A stretch of 64,000 nt of DNA, from the NCBI GenBank assembly GCA_963770485.1, contig CAVYPX010000014.1:372001-436000 (forward strand). Reading direction: 5' to 3'. This document shows positions 15,914-25,613 of this stretch, in pieces. Made by a program: the position numbers and the translations under genes. The first letter of the stretch is position 1; every line of letters starts with the position of its first letter. The notes under the pieces are model-generated. The model searched no databases, was not told the origin of the DNA, and was given only the letters and a program-made list of their open reading frames with translations. The stretch is from CAVVEC01 sp963770485. GTDB lineage: Bacteria > Acidobacteriota > Terriglobia > Terriglobales > Acidobacteriaceae.

Positions 15914-17434
15914 ATGACCTTCCAACAGCTTCTCTATGGGGCGGAAATCCTGTCTCAGAGCGGAAATCCCAGCGTTAGTGGTTTGGAGTATGACTCGCGG
16001 AAGGTTAAGCCGGGAGATGTCTTCGTCGCCACGAAGGGCGAGGCCAGCGATGGCAACAAATTCATAGATCAAGCGATCGCTGCTGGGGCGGTAGCTGTCG
16101 TTTCCGATTCGGCAGCCGAGAAGCCGCGTCAAGGAGTGGCGTGGGCGCAAGTGCCGCACGGACGCCGCGCCCTCGCCCGGCTGAGCGCTAATTTTTACAA
16201 GCGGCCCGGTGAACGGCTTGCGGTTACTGGCATCACCGGCACGAACGGGAAGAGCACAACCGCGTTCCTGGTGGAAGCGATCTTCACCGCAGCCAATCGC
16301 AAGAGCGCGTTGATCGGTACGATCGAGTATCACGTGGCCGGAAAGGTCCTGGCTGCGCCTCACACAACCCCCGAATCGCTTGATCTGAATCGAATCCTGA
16401 ACCAAGCCCTCGGGGACGGCGCAACCGAAGCCGTAATGGAAGTCTCCTCCCACGCCCTCGCCCAGCAGCGCGTGTACGGCATTCCTTTCGATGTCGCGGT
16501 GTTCACCAACTTGACTCGCGATCATCTCGACTATCATCACACAATGGAAGAGTACTTTGCCGCAAAGCGAGTGCTGTTCGAGGGCTGCGGCACGGATCCA
16601 CCTCGCACGGCGGTGATCAACGCCGACGATGAGTACGGTCAGAAGTTAGGGCGAGCCAGCCGGCATCACGGCTCTCAAGTTCTGACCTATGGTCTGACCC
16701 AGGCGGATTTCCACGCTGACAAAGTGGACATCGCACCGCGGGGAACGCGCTTTGATCTCGTCATGCCGGAAGGAGTCATTCCACTCTTTTCTCCCCTTAT
16801 CGGCAAAGTAAATGTCTACAACATTCTGGCTGCGGCAGGTGCGGCCTATGCGCGGGGCTGCAAGCCCGACGTGATTGCCCGGGGGGTTGAGCGGCTAAGC
16901 CGCGTACCCGGCCGTTTCGAGCGCGTGGACTGCCGACAGCCATTTACCGTCGTAGTGGATTACGCCCATACGGACGACGCTCTCCGCAATTTAACTGCGT
17001 TAGCTCGAGAATTCGTGCAGCGAGCCGGGCACAAGGGACGCGTGATCGCAGTGTTCGGCTGCGGCGGCGACCGTGACCGCGCCAAGCGCCCGCTGATGGG
17101 CGAAGCCGCTGGGCGGGGAAGCGATTTCGTGGTGCTGACTTCGGACAATCCGCGCAGCGAGGATCCCCTGGCTATTATTAACGATGCCATGGTTGGCCTG
17201 CAGCGCTCCGGTGCGAGATACAAAGTGGAACCGGACCGCAGAGCTGCCATCGCTCTGGCCGTCCATGAGGCCGGGCCGGGCGACATCGTCCTCATTGCAG
17301 GCAAGGGCCATGAAAAACTACAGGTCACGCGCGAGGGATCCATTCCGTTCGACGATGTGGATGTAGCCCAGCAGGTCTTGCGGGATGCGGGATACAGTTG
17401 GGAACCTGTGAACGCTGCTGCGGGAAAGGATTGA
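15914..17434 (+). CDS. murE: UDP-MurNAc-tripeptide synthetase MurE (meso-DAP-adding type)
   Basis: A 506-aa Mur ligase. GITGTNGKSTT (P-loop, about 106-116), the central-domain lysine region (VSSHALAQQRV, NLTRDHLDYH) and the C-terminal DNPR motif at 411-414 (LTSDNPRSEDP). DNPR is the signature of the enzymes that add meso-diaminopimelate, so the wall should be of the DAP type. Cytoplasmic; ATP-dependent third-residue addition to UDP-MurNAc-L-Ala-D-Glu. Its TGA overlaps the murF ATG by one base. Confidence 0.97.
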   Translation: MTFQQLLYGAEILSQSGNPSVSGLEYDSRKVKPGDVFVATKGEASDGNKFIDQAIAAGAVAVVSDSAAEKPRQGVAWAQVPHGRRALARLSANFYKRPGERLAVTGITGTNGKSTTAFLVEAIFTAANRKSALIGTIEYHVAGKVLAAPHTTPESLDLNRILNQALGDGATEAVMEVSSHALAQQRVYGIPFDVAVFTNLTRDHLDYHHTMEEYFAAKRVLFEGCGTDPPRTAVINADDEYGQKLGRASRHHGSQVLTYGLTQADFHADKVDIAPRGTRFDLVMPEGVIPLFSPLIGKVNVYNILAAAGAAYARGCKPDVIARGVERLSRVPGRFERVDCRQPFTVVVDYAHTDDALRNLTALAREFVQRAGHKGRVIAVFGCGGDRDRAKRPLMGEAAGRGSDFVVLTSDNPRSEDPLAIINDAMVGLQRSGARYKVEPDRRAAIALAVHEAGPGDIVLIAGKGHEKLQVTREGSIPFDDVDVAQQVLRDAGYSWEPVNAAAGKD

Positions 17435-18816
17435 TGAAACTGCCGCTCAGTCGAGTTGCCGAGTTTCTTTCCGCCACCGGCGAGTTTGACCACAAAGCCG
17501 TGGCCCAGGGATATTCCATCGACTCCCGCACCATCCTCCCCGGGCAGCTATTCTTCGCGGTCAAGGGAGAGCGGATGGATGGGCACGATTTTGCGGGGCA
17601 AGCGCTGGAAAAAGGCGCAGTGGCCGCAGTGATCCGCAAAGACCAACTCACCCGTTTTCCAGTGAAGTCGCGCCTCATGGCGGTGGACGACACCCTGTCT
17701 GCATTACAAACCTTGGGAACTGCGGTCCGGCGCTTGTGGGGAAAACCGCTGGTCGGCGTGACGGGATCCACGGGAAAGACCACCACCAAGGAAGCCATCG
17801 CCCACGTACTTTCCCAGCGTTTTCGTGTTCTGAAGTCAGAAGGGAACTTCAATAATCATTTCGGGCTGCCCCTGATGCTGCTGAAGCTCGAGCCGGACCA
17901 CGACATTGCTGTTATCGAGATGGGGATGTCGCGCTCGGGGGAAATCGCTGCTCTGGCCAAAATTGCGCAGCCGGAAATTGGTGTGGTCACCAACGTGGCT
18001 CCGGTGCATCTGGAATTTTTCAAGTCCGTGGGCGAGATCGCGCGCGCGAAGTACGAGTTGGTGGAGTCCTTGCCGGCCGGGGGCACGGCGGTGCTCAATG
18101 CCGACGATGAGTACGTTTCTCAGTTTGGCCGGGATTTTCACGGGAAGGTCGTCATGTTCGGCCTGCGACCGCCCGCCGATGTGCGCGCCGAAGATATCGA
18201 GCAACTCGGCGCAGCGGGTTCAAGCTTCAACCTGGTGGTGGAGAGCTGCCGGGCGAAAGCTACCTTGCCGCTGGTAGGCGCTCACAATATCTACAATGCG
18301 TTGGCTGCCGTCGCTGTGGGGTTGGAACGCGGGCTATGTCTTTCGGAAGCTGTCGCCGCGCTGGCCTCACTTACACCGGCGGACAAACGTGGGCAGGTTG
18401 TTCGAGTGGGTAACATCACGGTCATCAACGATTGCTACAATTCCAATCCGAAAGCCCTTGATGCCATGGTGGACACATTAGCGGCGATGCCCGCGTCGCG
18501 CCGTATCGTGGTCGCGGGTGAGATGCTGGAGTTAGGGCCGTCTGGCGAAGAACTGCATCGCCGCTCCGGCCAGCACATGGCGGAACGTAACATCGATGTG
18601 CTGCTGGGAGTGCGCGGCCTTGCGCGGCCGATGGTCGAAGCTGCGTGCCAGGCGGGAATGCGGGCAGAGTTCGTCACTACTCCCGAAGAGGCGGGCGAAT
18701 GGCTGGCGCGCCAAACCCGCGAAGGTGACGTCGTGCTCCTGAAGGCATCGCGTGGCGTGAAACTGGAGAGAGCCTTGGAGAAGTGGCAGCAAGATGCATC
18801 GGTCGTACGCAGCTAA
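17434..18816 (+). CDS. murF: UDP-MurNAc-tripeptide:D-Ala-D-Ala ligase MurF
   Basis: A 460-aa protein beginning MKLPLSRVAEFLSATG at the ATG that overlaps the murE stop (TGATG). VTGSTGKTTTKEAIAHVL is the ATP-binding loop, KSEGNFNNHFGLPLMLL and AVIEMGMSRSGEIAALA are characteristic MurF blocks, and VINDCYNSNPKALDAMV lies in the C-terminal domain. Adds D-Ala-D-Ala to the stem peptide. The D-Ala-D-Ala ligase (ddl) that must make the substrate is not in this window. Confidence 0.97.
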   Translation: MKLPLSRVAEFLSATGEFDHKAVAQGYSIDSRTILPGQLFFAVKGERMDGHDFAGQALEKGAVAAVIRKDQLTRFPVKSRLMAVDDTLSALQTLGTAVRRLWGKPLVGVTGSTGKTTTKEAIAHVLSQRFRVLKSEGNFNNHFGLPLMLLKLEPDHDIAVIEMGMSRSGEIAALAKIAQPEIGVVTNVAPVHLEFFKSVGEIARAKYELVESLPAGGTAVLNADDEYVSQFGRDFHGKVVMFGLRPPADVRAEDIEQLGAAGSSFNLVVESCRAKATLPLVGAHNIYNALAAVAVGLERGLCLSEAVAALASLTPADKRGQVVRVGNITVINDCYNSNPKALDAMVDTLAAMPASRRIVVAGEMLELGPSGEELHRRSGQHMAERNIDVLLGVRGLARPMVEAACQAGMRAEFVTTPEEAGEWLARQTREGDVVLLKASRGVKLERALEKWQQDASVVRS

Positions 18817-18877
18817 TTGGATGACGCGAATGACTGACGACCAAGGGCCAAGGACCAACGACTAAAACGGAGGCGGA

Positions 18878-20011
18878 TTGCTTTATTGGCTGCTTTACCT
18901 GAAGCTGTTCCATTACTTCCCGCCGTTTCGCATCTTCCGTTACCTCACTTTTCGGACTGCGTTTGCCAGCCTGACCGCGCTGTTCACGGGCTTGATCGTT
19001 GGTCCATTGGTCATCAACCGTTTGCGCGATTTCCAGATCGGGCAGTACATCCGCGAAGAAGGCCCCAAGGACCATCAGAAGAAAGCGGGAACTCCCACGA
19101 TGGGCGGCCTTCTGATTGCTATTTCCATCGTGATTCCCACCCTGCTGTGGGCCGACCTCACCAACCGGTTCGTGTGGATTGCGGTGCTGGCTACCTCCGC
19201 CTTTGCGGCCATTGGCTTCACCGACGACTACATAAAAGTAGTGCACCGCAGGAATCTGGGGTTGACTGGCAAAGCCAAGCTGGGCTTTCAAATTGTCACC
19301 AGTGTCCTCATCGCGGTCGCTTTGATCGCAATGCAGACACGAGGACTCTATTCAACCAGGTTGCTGGTTCCATTTTTCAAGCAGTTCCGGCCGGACCTGG
19401 TGATCGGGAGCCTGGAGCACAATCCTCATTTGTGGCCCTTGGCTTTTCTGCCGTTCATCGGCTTTGTGGTGGTGGTGATCGTAGGATCGAGTAACGCAGT
19501 CAATCTGACGGACGGTCTGGACGGCCTGGCCATCGGCTGCACCGTCATCGCCGCGGGCGCGTTGGCGGTGCTCACCTACGTCAGCGGTCATGCCACCTTC
19601 GCTTCCTACCTGGAATTGCAGCGCATGCCGCAAGTGGGTGAGTTGACCATTTTTTGCGGTGCCATGGTAGGAGCGGCGATCGGTTTTCTATGGTACAACG
19701 CGCATCCGGCAGAAGTTTTCATGGGAGATGTCGGCTCCCTCGCCCTCGGCGGCGCGATCGGCACGGTTGCAGTGATGATCAAGCAGGAACTGCTGCTACC
19801 ATTTATCGGTGGCGTGTTCGTGATCGAGGCAGTATCCGTGATTCTGCAGGTGGCATCGTACAAACTTCGCAAAAAGCGAATCTTCAAGATGGCGCCAATT
19901 CACCATCATTTTGAATTGTTGGGGTGGTCGGAGTCGAAGATCATCGTGCGCTTCTGGATTGCATCGCTGGTGTTCGCGTTATTCGCGCTGACGACATTGA
20001 AATTAAGGTAA
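18878..20011 (+). CDS. mraY: Phospho-MurNAc-pentapeptide transferase MraY
   Basis: A 377-aa polytopic membrane enzyme making lipid I from UDP-MurNAc-pentapeptide and undecaprenyl phosphate. TTG start at 18878 with GGAGG four bases upstream; MLYWLLYLKLFHYF is the usual MraY beginning. Family motifs: KKAGTPTMGGLLI, FTDDYIKV (catalytic Asp pair), NAVNLTDGLDGLAIG and PIHHHFELLGWSE. The gap after murF contains CCAAGGGCCAAGGACCAAC, a repeat word also found in rsmH. Confidence 0.97.
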   Translation: MLYWLLYLKLFHYFPPFRIFRYLTFRTAFASLTALFTGLIVGPLVINRLRDFQIGQYIREEGPKDHQKKAGTPTMGGLLIAISIVIPTLLWADLTNRFVWIAVLATSAFAAIGFTDDYIKVVHRRNLGLTGKAKLGFQIVTSVLIAVALIAMQTRGLYSTRLLVPFFKQFRPDLVIGSLEHNPHLWPLAFLPFIGFVVVVIVGSSNAVNLTDGLDGLAIGCTVIAAGALAVLTYVSGHATFASYLELQRMPQVGELTIFCGAMVGAAIGFLWYNAHPAEVFMGDVGSLALGGAIGTVAVMIKQELLLPFIGGVFVIEAVSVILQVASYKLRKKRIFKMAPIHHHFELLGWSESKIIVRFWIASLVFALFALTTLKLR

Positions 20012-20013
20012 TT

Positions 20014-20153
20014 TCACCACAGAGACACAGAGGCACAGAGAAAACCAAGTGAGCATAACTTCACGGCGAGATCATAATAGGTCGCCGGAGAAAGCCTTCG
20101 GAGCCAACCGACGATTTCAGTTCCTCTCGGTGTCTCTGTGGCTCTGTGGTGAG
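20014..20153. repeat. CACCACAGAGACACAGAGG palindromic element
   Basis: Left arm TTCACCACAGAGACACAGAG and right arm CTCTCGGTGTCTCTGTGGC plus TCTGTGGTGAG pair over roughly 28 bases, enclosing about 80 bases. It fills the mraY-murD gap. Confidence 0.65.
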
Positions 20154-20164
20154 ATCGGAAACTC

Positions 20165-21547
20165 GTGGACGTAAACAACAAACGCGTTCTGGTCGTGGGC
20201 CTCGGCAAGTCGGGCGTGGCCTCGGCGCTATTTTTGAAATCCAAGGGCGCGTGGGTAACGGTTTCGGACGCCAAGCCGCCAGACGAACTGAAAGACGAGA
20301 TTCCCGTTCTCCTCGACCAAGGCATTGTGGTGGAGACGGGCGGCCACGGTGAGCGCACTTTCCGTGGTCAGGACTTGATCGTGGTGAGCCCTGGCGTGCC
20401 GCTCGATGCGCCGCTATTGGCGCAGGCGCGTGCGCTGGGCGAAAACGTAATCGGCGAAATCGAGCTGGCCGCACAGTTTTTCCCCGGACGCATCGTCGCC
20501 ATCACGGGTTCGAATGGTAAGACCACTACCACTACCTTGGCGGGCCAGATCGTCGCGGCGGGTGGATATCGCACTGCGGTTGGTGGGAATATTGGTACTC
20601 CTGCCATCTCGTTGGTGGAAGGTGCGACGCCCGACACCATCGCCGTGCTGGAAGTTTCCAGTTTCCAGCTTGAAACCATCCAGACTTTCCGCCCGCACAT
20701 TGCCGTGGTCCTCAATGTCACTCCGGATCACCTCGACCGCCATCGCACTTTCACCGCTTACACCGACGCCAAAGCGCGCATCTTTGAGAATCAGCAATCC
20801 AGCGATTTCGCCGTCCTCAACGCAGACGATCCCACCTCCGTTCAACTTGCCGGTCGCACTCGGGCGCCAGTCTTCTGGTTCAGTAGGAAGAAAGAGACGA
20901 AACAGGGCGCCTACGTTCACGATGGCCGGATTTTGTTTCGCACCACCGCGGGACAGCAGGAAATCATGCTGGTTTCGGAGGTCCCGCTCAAAGGCGCGCA
21001 TAACATCGAAAACGCCCTCGCCGCAATCTGCGTGGGTGCTCTCTTTCGCTGTGAGCCTCAACGAATTCGCAAAGCAGTTTGCGACTTTAAGGCGGTGGAG
21101 CACCGGCTGGAGCACGTAGCCACCATCGGCGGAGTCGAGTATTACAACGATTCCAAGGCCACCAACGTTGACGCCACCATCAAGGCGCTGGAATCTTTTC
21201 CGGCAAACATTCACCTGATTCTGGGCGGCAAGGACAAAGGCAGTGACTACACCGTGCTGAATGATTTGCTCCGCCAGCGCGTCAAGCGCGTGTACACCAT
21301 TGGTGCGGCGGCCGCGAAGATTGAATCGCAGATCGTTTCTTCACAAAGCGGAGGCCCTGAGCTAGTTCACGCCGAAACCTTGGAGAACGCAATCAAGCGT
21401 GCCGCCGAGGCGGCCGAATCCGGAGATATCGTGCTGCTCGCCCCCGCCTGCGCCAGCTTTGACCAGTTCCGCAACTACGAGCACCGGGGAAAAGTGTTCA
21501 AACAGGTGGTAAGCGCACTCGCGCATCAGGCAACCGCTGGCCGATGA
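20165..21547 (+). CDS. murD: UDP-MurNAc-L-Ala:D-Glu ligase MurD
   Basis: A 460-aa Mur ligase with the Rossmann-like N-terminus VLVVGLGKSGVASALFLKSK, the ATP loop ITGSNGKTTTTTLAGQI, EVSSFQLETIQTFRP and VTPDHLDRH in the central domain, and NDSKATNVDATIKALES plus LILGGKDKGSDY in the C-terminal domain. Cytoplasmic addition of D-Glu. Start is GTG 20165, just outside the palindromic element, with no strong ribosome binding site, so its expression may depend on upstream translation. Confidence 0.97.
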   Translation: MDVNNKRVLVVGLGKSGVASALFLKSKGAWVTVSDAKPPDELKDEIPVLLDQGIVVETGGHGERTFRGQDLIVVSPGVPLDAPLLAQARALGENVIGEIELAAQFFPGRIVAITGSNGKTTTTTLAGQIVAAGGYRTAVGGNIGTPAISLVEGATPDTIAVLEVSSFQLETIQTFRPHIAVVLNVTPDHLDRHRTFTAYTDAKARIFENQQSSDFAVLNADDPTSVQLAGRTRAPVFWFSRKKETKQGAYVHDGRILFRTTAGQQEIMLVSEVPLKGAHNIENALAAICVGALFRCEPQRIRKAVCDFKAVEHRLEHVATIGGVEYYNDSKATNVDATIKALESFPANIHLILGGKDKGSDYTVLNDLLRQRVKRVYTIGAAAAKIESQIVSSQSGGPELVHAETLENAIKRAAEAAESGDIVLLAPACASFDQFRNYEHRGKVFKQVVSALAHQATAGR

Positions 21548-21683
21548 CTTGCCGGGGATTGACAGAAAAGCACAAGAACCTCGCGAGTGAACATCCGGAG
21601 GTAACACTCGATCCCTGGCAAGGGTGATATGAATGGTTGTCTCCGCGTCCTCTGTGTCCTCTCTGGTGAAAAGGCCTTAACCC

Positions 21684-22775
21684 ATGGCGAAGCGCGTCAG
21701 TGTCGATCGCTGGCTGTTCACCGTTACCTTGCTCCTGATCTTCGTGGGACTGGTCATGGTGTTCAGCGCCTCGGCGGTCATGGCCAAGGAGCGCTACGGG
21801 TCCGGTTACTTTTTTCTGCTGCGGCAACTGGGCTGGGCAACCTGCGGGATTTTGGTCATGGTGCTCGCCATGAAGGTCGACTACCGCCGCTATAAGCATC
21901 CGGCAGTGGTGTTCTCCTTACTGGGCCTGACCACTCTGATGTTGATCTCGGTCTTCTTTCTCGACCGCGCCCACCATACCCATCGTTGGATTCACTGGGG
22001 CCCGTTATCCTTCCAGCCTTCCGAGATGGCGAAACCGGCGCTCATTCTGTTCCTGGCATTTTTTCTGGAAAACCGTACCAAGTCCATGACGGATTGGCGA
22101 AATACCATTTTGCCTGCCGTGGTTCCCACACTGGTTTTCGTCGCTCTCATCGTTTTCCAGCCCGATCTGGGAACGGCTGTTGCCTGCGCCACCATCACGG
22201 CCTGCGTAATGTTCGCCGCCGGGCTCGATTTGCGCTATTTGGGTTACGCCCTGGTTGCTTCGTCGGTGCCGCTGTATTTTCTCATCTTTCACGTCGCTTA
22301 TCGCCGCGACCGCATCCTGGCGTTCCTGGATCCCTATGCCGACCCCCAAGGCCGCGGTTTTCACATCATTCAGTCGCTGATCGCGGTGAGCACTGGCGGC
22401 ATTACCGGCGTCGGGCTGATGGAAGGGAAGCAGAAACTTTTTTATTTGCCCGAGCCGCATACCGATTTCATCTTCGCCGTGACCGCGGAGGAATTGGGCT
22501 TGGTGGGCTCGCTGGTGATCGTGTTGCTATTCGCCATCTTCCTGTGGCGCGGCATGCGCACCGCCCTGCGCACCCAGGATATGTTCGGACGTTTCCTCGC
22601 CGTGGGAATCACCAGCATGATCGTTGTGCAAGCCTTCATCAACATCAGCGTGGTGCTGGGAATGATGCCGACCAAAGGAATCCCGCTGCCCTTGGTCTCC
22701 TATGGCGGTTCTTCTCTGTTTATGACCCTGTCTTGCGTCGGCGTCTTGCTGAATATCTCCAAACAAGCAGAGTAA
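21684..22775 (+). CDS. ftsW: Septal peptidoglycan glycosyltransferase FtsW
   Basis: A 363-aa SEDS-family protein with about ten membrane helices. Motifs: VMVFSASAV in the first helix, HRWIHWGPLSFQPSEMAKPA (the SEDS catalytic loop region), FLEPYAD-like FLDPYADPQGRGFH, the FIFAVTAEELG segment and the C-terminal MPTKGIPLPLVSYGGSS. Polymerises lipid II together with FtsI. The short upstream gap includes half of a TCCTCTGTGTCCTC repeat. Confidence 0.96.
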   Translation: MAKRVSVDRWLFTVTLLLIFVGLVMVFSASAVMAKERYGSGYFFLLRQLGWATCGILVMVLAMKVDYRRYKHPAVVFSLLGLTTLMLISVFFLDRAHHTHRWIHWGPLSFQPSEMAKPALILFLAFFLENRTKSMTDWRNTILPAVVPTLVFVALIVFQPDLGTAVACATITACVMFAAGLDLRYLGYALVASSVPLYFLIFHVAYRRDRILAFLDPYADPQGRGFHIIQSLIAVSTGGITGVGLMEGKQKLFYLPEPHTDFIFAVTAEELGLVGSLVIVLLFAIFLWRGMRTALRTQDMFGRFLAVGITSMIVVQAFINISVVLGMMPTKGIPLPLVSYGGSSLFMTLSCVGVLLNISKQAE

Positions 22776-22915
22776 TCCAGCAGGATTCACGTAGGAACAG
22801 CCCGGGGGCGGCTGTCCCCACGTGGCCCATGCTAGGCCGAATAACTTCGCAGGGCGGCACTCAAAGGTCAACGGTGCCGACGCCGCGCCGCTAGAATCCG
22901 GTTTATAGTCACTTC

Positions 22916-23986
22916 ATGCGGGCCATTCTGGCGGGAGGCGGGACCGGCGGACACGTGATCCCTGCGCTCGCCATCGCTCAGCAACTCCAGAAGCAGTATG
23001 CCGCCGAGGTGTTGTTCATCGGCACCGCTCGCGGAATCGAAAATCGGCTGGTCCCAGCGGCGGGATTTCCTCTGCGCCTGGTCGAGGTTGGCGCGCTGAA
23101 AAACGTGAGCCTGGCGACGCGGCTGAGGACGTTCTTCGATTTGCCGCGAGCCGTATGGGACTCGCGCCGAATCCTTACCGACTTTCGCCCTGACGTTGTC
23201 ATCGGCGTCGGTGGATATGCCTCCGGCCCAGCCATGTTGGCTGCGATTCTGCGGAGAGTCCCGACTCTGGTGTTTGAGCCGAATTTCGTCCCTGGCTTCG
23301 CCAACTGCGTAATTGCGCCCCTGGTCTCAGCGGCGGCGGTGCACTTCGCCGAAACCGGACGCTACTTCCGGCGCTGCGAGGTGACCGGAGTTCCTGTCCG
23401 AGAAGCATTTTTTGAAATCGGCAACGCGACCGCGGGCAGCGGCCCGACACTGCTGATTTTTGGCGGAAGCCAGGGAGCGCATGCGATCAACCTGGTGGTG
23501 ATGGAGTCGGCGGCGGAACTGCTGGCGCATGTTCCCGGACTCCGCATCGTCCATCAAACCGGCGAACATGACTATAATGACGCGCAGGCGGCATATGCCA
23601 GCTTGGGCAGTTCGGTGGAAGTCTATCGCTTCATTGACGACATGCCCGGATTGTTCGCGCGGGCAAGTTTGCTCGTCTGCCGCTCCGGGGCCAGCACGGT
23701 GGCGGAGGTGACAGCGGCAGGAAAACCAGCGATTTTCGTACCTTTTCCGCGGGCCGCCGACAATCATCAAAAGCGCAACGCCGAAGCTTTGGAGCGAGCA
23801 GGGGCGGCTTTGATGCTGGAGGAGTCTGAGCTCAGCCGCGAAAGCCTGGTGCAGGCCGTCAGTTCACTGTTGAGCGACAGCTCGCAGCTAAGAAAAATGG
23901 GTGAAGCCGCGCGCCAGCTGGCGCATCCGAATGCCGCCCGCGACATCGCAGCTATGGCCGCGCGACTAGCGGGTGTGAAAACCTAG
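22916..23986 (+). CDS. murG: UDP-GlcNAc:lipid I transferase MurG
   Basis: A 356-aa GT28-family enzyme. ILAGGGTGGHVIPALAIAQQ is the N-terminal glycine-rich loop, VVIGVGGYASGPAMLAA the lipid-facing motif, LLIFGGSQGAHAIN the second glycine loop, and SGASTVAEVTAAGKPAIFVPFP the UDP-GlcNAc site. Makes lipid II at the inner face of the membrane. The 140-base gap from ftsW contains AACAGCCCGGGGGCGGCTGT, another palindromic word. Confidence 0.97.
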   Translation: MRAILAGGGTGGHVIPALAIAQQLQKQYAAEVLFIGTARGIENRLVPAAGFPLRLVEVGALKNVSLATRLRTFFDLPRAVWDSRRILTDFRPDVVIGVGGYASGPAMLAAILRRVPTLVFEPNFVPGFANCVIAPLVSAAAVHFAETGRYFRRCEVTGVPVREAFFEIGNATAGSGPTLLIFGGSQGAHAINLVVMESAAELLAHVPGLRIVHQTGEHDYNDAQAAYASLGSSVEVYRFIDDMPGLFARASLLVCRSGASTVAEVTAAGKPAIFVPFPRAADNHQKRNAEALERAGAALMLEESELSRESLVQAVSSLLSDSSQLRKMGEAARQLAHPNAARDIAAMAARLAGVKT

Positions 23987-24062
23987 CCACCGATTTGCGC
24001 GGATCTTCACGGGTTTTCTTTTTCGCTTAATCTGTGTGCATCCGTGTAATCCGTGGCTCAAG
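23987..24062. repeat. AGCCACCGATT ... AATCCGTGGCT palindromic element
   Basis: Inverted arms AGCCACCGATTTGCGCGGAT and ATCCGTGTAATCCGTGGCT enclose a T-rich loop. It occupies nearly the whole murG-murC gap. Confidence 0.65.
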
Positions 24063-24073
24063 AGTTGACTTAA

Positions 24074-25546
24074 ATGTTTGCCAAAATTCAACGCATCCAT
24101 TTCGTGGGAATCGGCGGCATCGGCATGAGTGGTATCGCCGAGGTGCTCGTCAACCTCGGCTACAAAGTGTCCGGCTCTGATCTCAAGCGCTCGGCCATCA
24201 CCGAGCGTCTTGCCGGTTTGGGCGCAATCGTGTTCGAAGGACACCGCGCCGAAAACATCTCCGGCACCGAGGTCGTGGTGGCCAGCTCCGCCATCGCGCC
24301 CGACAACCCCGAACTCACTGCAGCGCATCTCCATCACATCCCAGTAATCCAGCGCGCCGAGATGCTCGCCGAGCTGATGCGTCTGAAGTACGGCATAGCC
24401 ATTGCTGGAATGCACGGCAAGACAACTACCACATCAATGGTCGCGGCGGTGTTAGCGGCCGGGGAACTCGATCCCACCGTAGTGGTCGGGGGTCGGGTGG
24501 ACGCGATGGGCTCCAATGCCCGGCTCGGAAAGTCGCACTATCTGGTCGCAGAAGCCGACGAAAGCGACCGGTCATTCCTGAAACTTTCGCCTATCCTGGC
24601 CGTGATCACCAATATTGACCGTGAGCACATGGATTGCTATCGCAACATGCGCGACGTGAAACGAGCGTTTCTGGACTTCATGGATCGTGTGCCCTTCTAC
24701 GGGATGGTGGTGACCTGCAACGATGACCCGATGCTGCGCCGCCTGCTGCCACAGATTCGCCGCCGCACTGTCACTTACGGAACACGGCGCGGTTCAGATT
24801 TCCATATCAAGTTGGAGACGCCCTTAGTTTCAAAAGAGTCGGCTCTGACCAAGCCGGTTCTAACTGAGGGAGGCCAGCCCATTAGCCGTTTCCGCGTGGC
24901 CTTCAAAGGCCAAGACCTCGGTGAATTCTGTCTCCACGTGCCCGGCGTGCACAACGTCCTCAATGCCACGGCAGCCATCGCGGTAGGAGTGGGATTGGAT
25001 ATTAAAGTTGAGCAGATTCATTCGGCGCTCGAGAATTTCCGCGGTGTGGACCGTCGTTTCCAGCTGCGCGGCTCAGCTGCCGGCGTGAGCGTAATTGACG
25101 ATTACGGCCACCATCCCACTGAGATTCGCGCCACCCTCGCCGCCGCCCGGCAGTGCGGATTTCGAAAGATCCACGTCGTCTTCCAGCCGCATCGTTACAC
25201 CCGCACGCGTGACCTCATGGATGAATTTGCCACCGCCTTCCACGATGCGGATACGCTGTGCCTCCTGGACATCTATGCCGCCAGCGAACCGCCGATCGAG
25301 GGCGTTACCGGAGAGGCGTTAGCCCGGTACATTGCACAGGCCGGTGCACACGAGGCTCAGTATGTCGCCTCTTTTGCCGAGGCCGCCAGCGCTGTTGCCG
25401 CATGGGCGCAAGACGGAGACATGATTCTGACGCTCGGCGCAGGAAATGTCTCGCAACTCGGGCCGGTGATTCTGGAAAGGCTCCAAGCCAGAGAGCCGAC
25501 TTCCGCCGACATCAAGAAATCCCTGGTTAGCGCGTCCCCAGAATAA
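24074..25546 (+). CDS. murC: UDP-MurNAc:L-Ala ligase MurC
   Basis: A 490-aa Mur ligase: HFVGIGGIGMSGIAEVLVNL at the N-terminus, IAGMHGKTTTTSMVA as the ATP loop, VAEADESDRSFLKLSP, NIDREHMDCY, and DDYGHHPTEIRATLAAAR with FQPHRYTRTRDL in the C-terminal domain. Adds L-Ala to UDP-MurNAc. Last gene of the main dcw run; murB, ddl and ftsQ usually found next are not here, and the next gene is convergent. Confidence 0.97.
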   Translation: MFAKIQRIHFVGIGGIGMSGIAEVLVNLGYKVSGSDLKRSAITERLAGLGAIVFEGHRAENISGTEVVVASSAIAPDNPELTAAHLHHIPVIQRAEMLAELMRLKYGIAIAGMHGKTTTTSMVAAVLAAGELDPTVVVGGRVDAMGSNARLGKSHYLVAEADESDRSFLKLSPILAVITNIDREHMDCYRNMRDVKRAFLDFMDRVPFYGMVVTCNDDPMLRRLLPQIRRRTVTYGTRRGSDFHIKLETPLVSKESALTKPVLTEGGQPISRFRVAFKGQDLGEFCLHVPGVHNVLNATAAIAVGVGLDIKVEQIHSALENFRGVDRRFQLRGSAAGVSVIDDYGHHPTEIRATLAAARQCGFRKIHVVFQPHRYTRTRDLMDEFATAFHDADTLCLLDIYAASEPPIEGVTGEALARYIAQAGAHEAQYVASFAEAASAVAAWAQDGDMILTLGAGNVSQLGPVILERLQAREPTSADIKKSLVSASPE

Positions 25547-25613
25547 GGCAAGTATCTTCTTGCTCTTGCCAGCGTGGGCATTTGATCTCATGTCTATCGA
25601 AACCAAGATCGAG

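Noticed and set aside
25547..25613. GGCAAG...CTTGCC hairpin between murC and the amidase gene as a terminator
   Set aside because: The stem is only six base pairs and no T-run follows on either strand.
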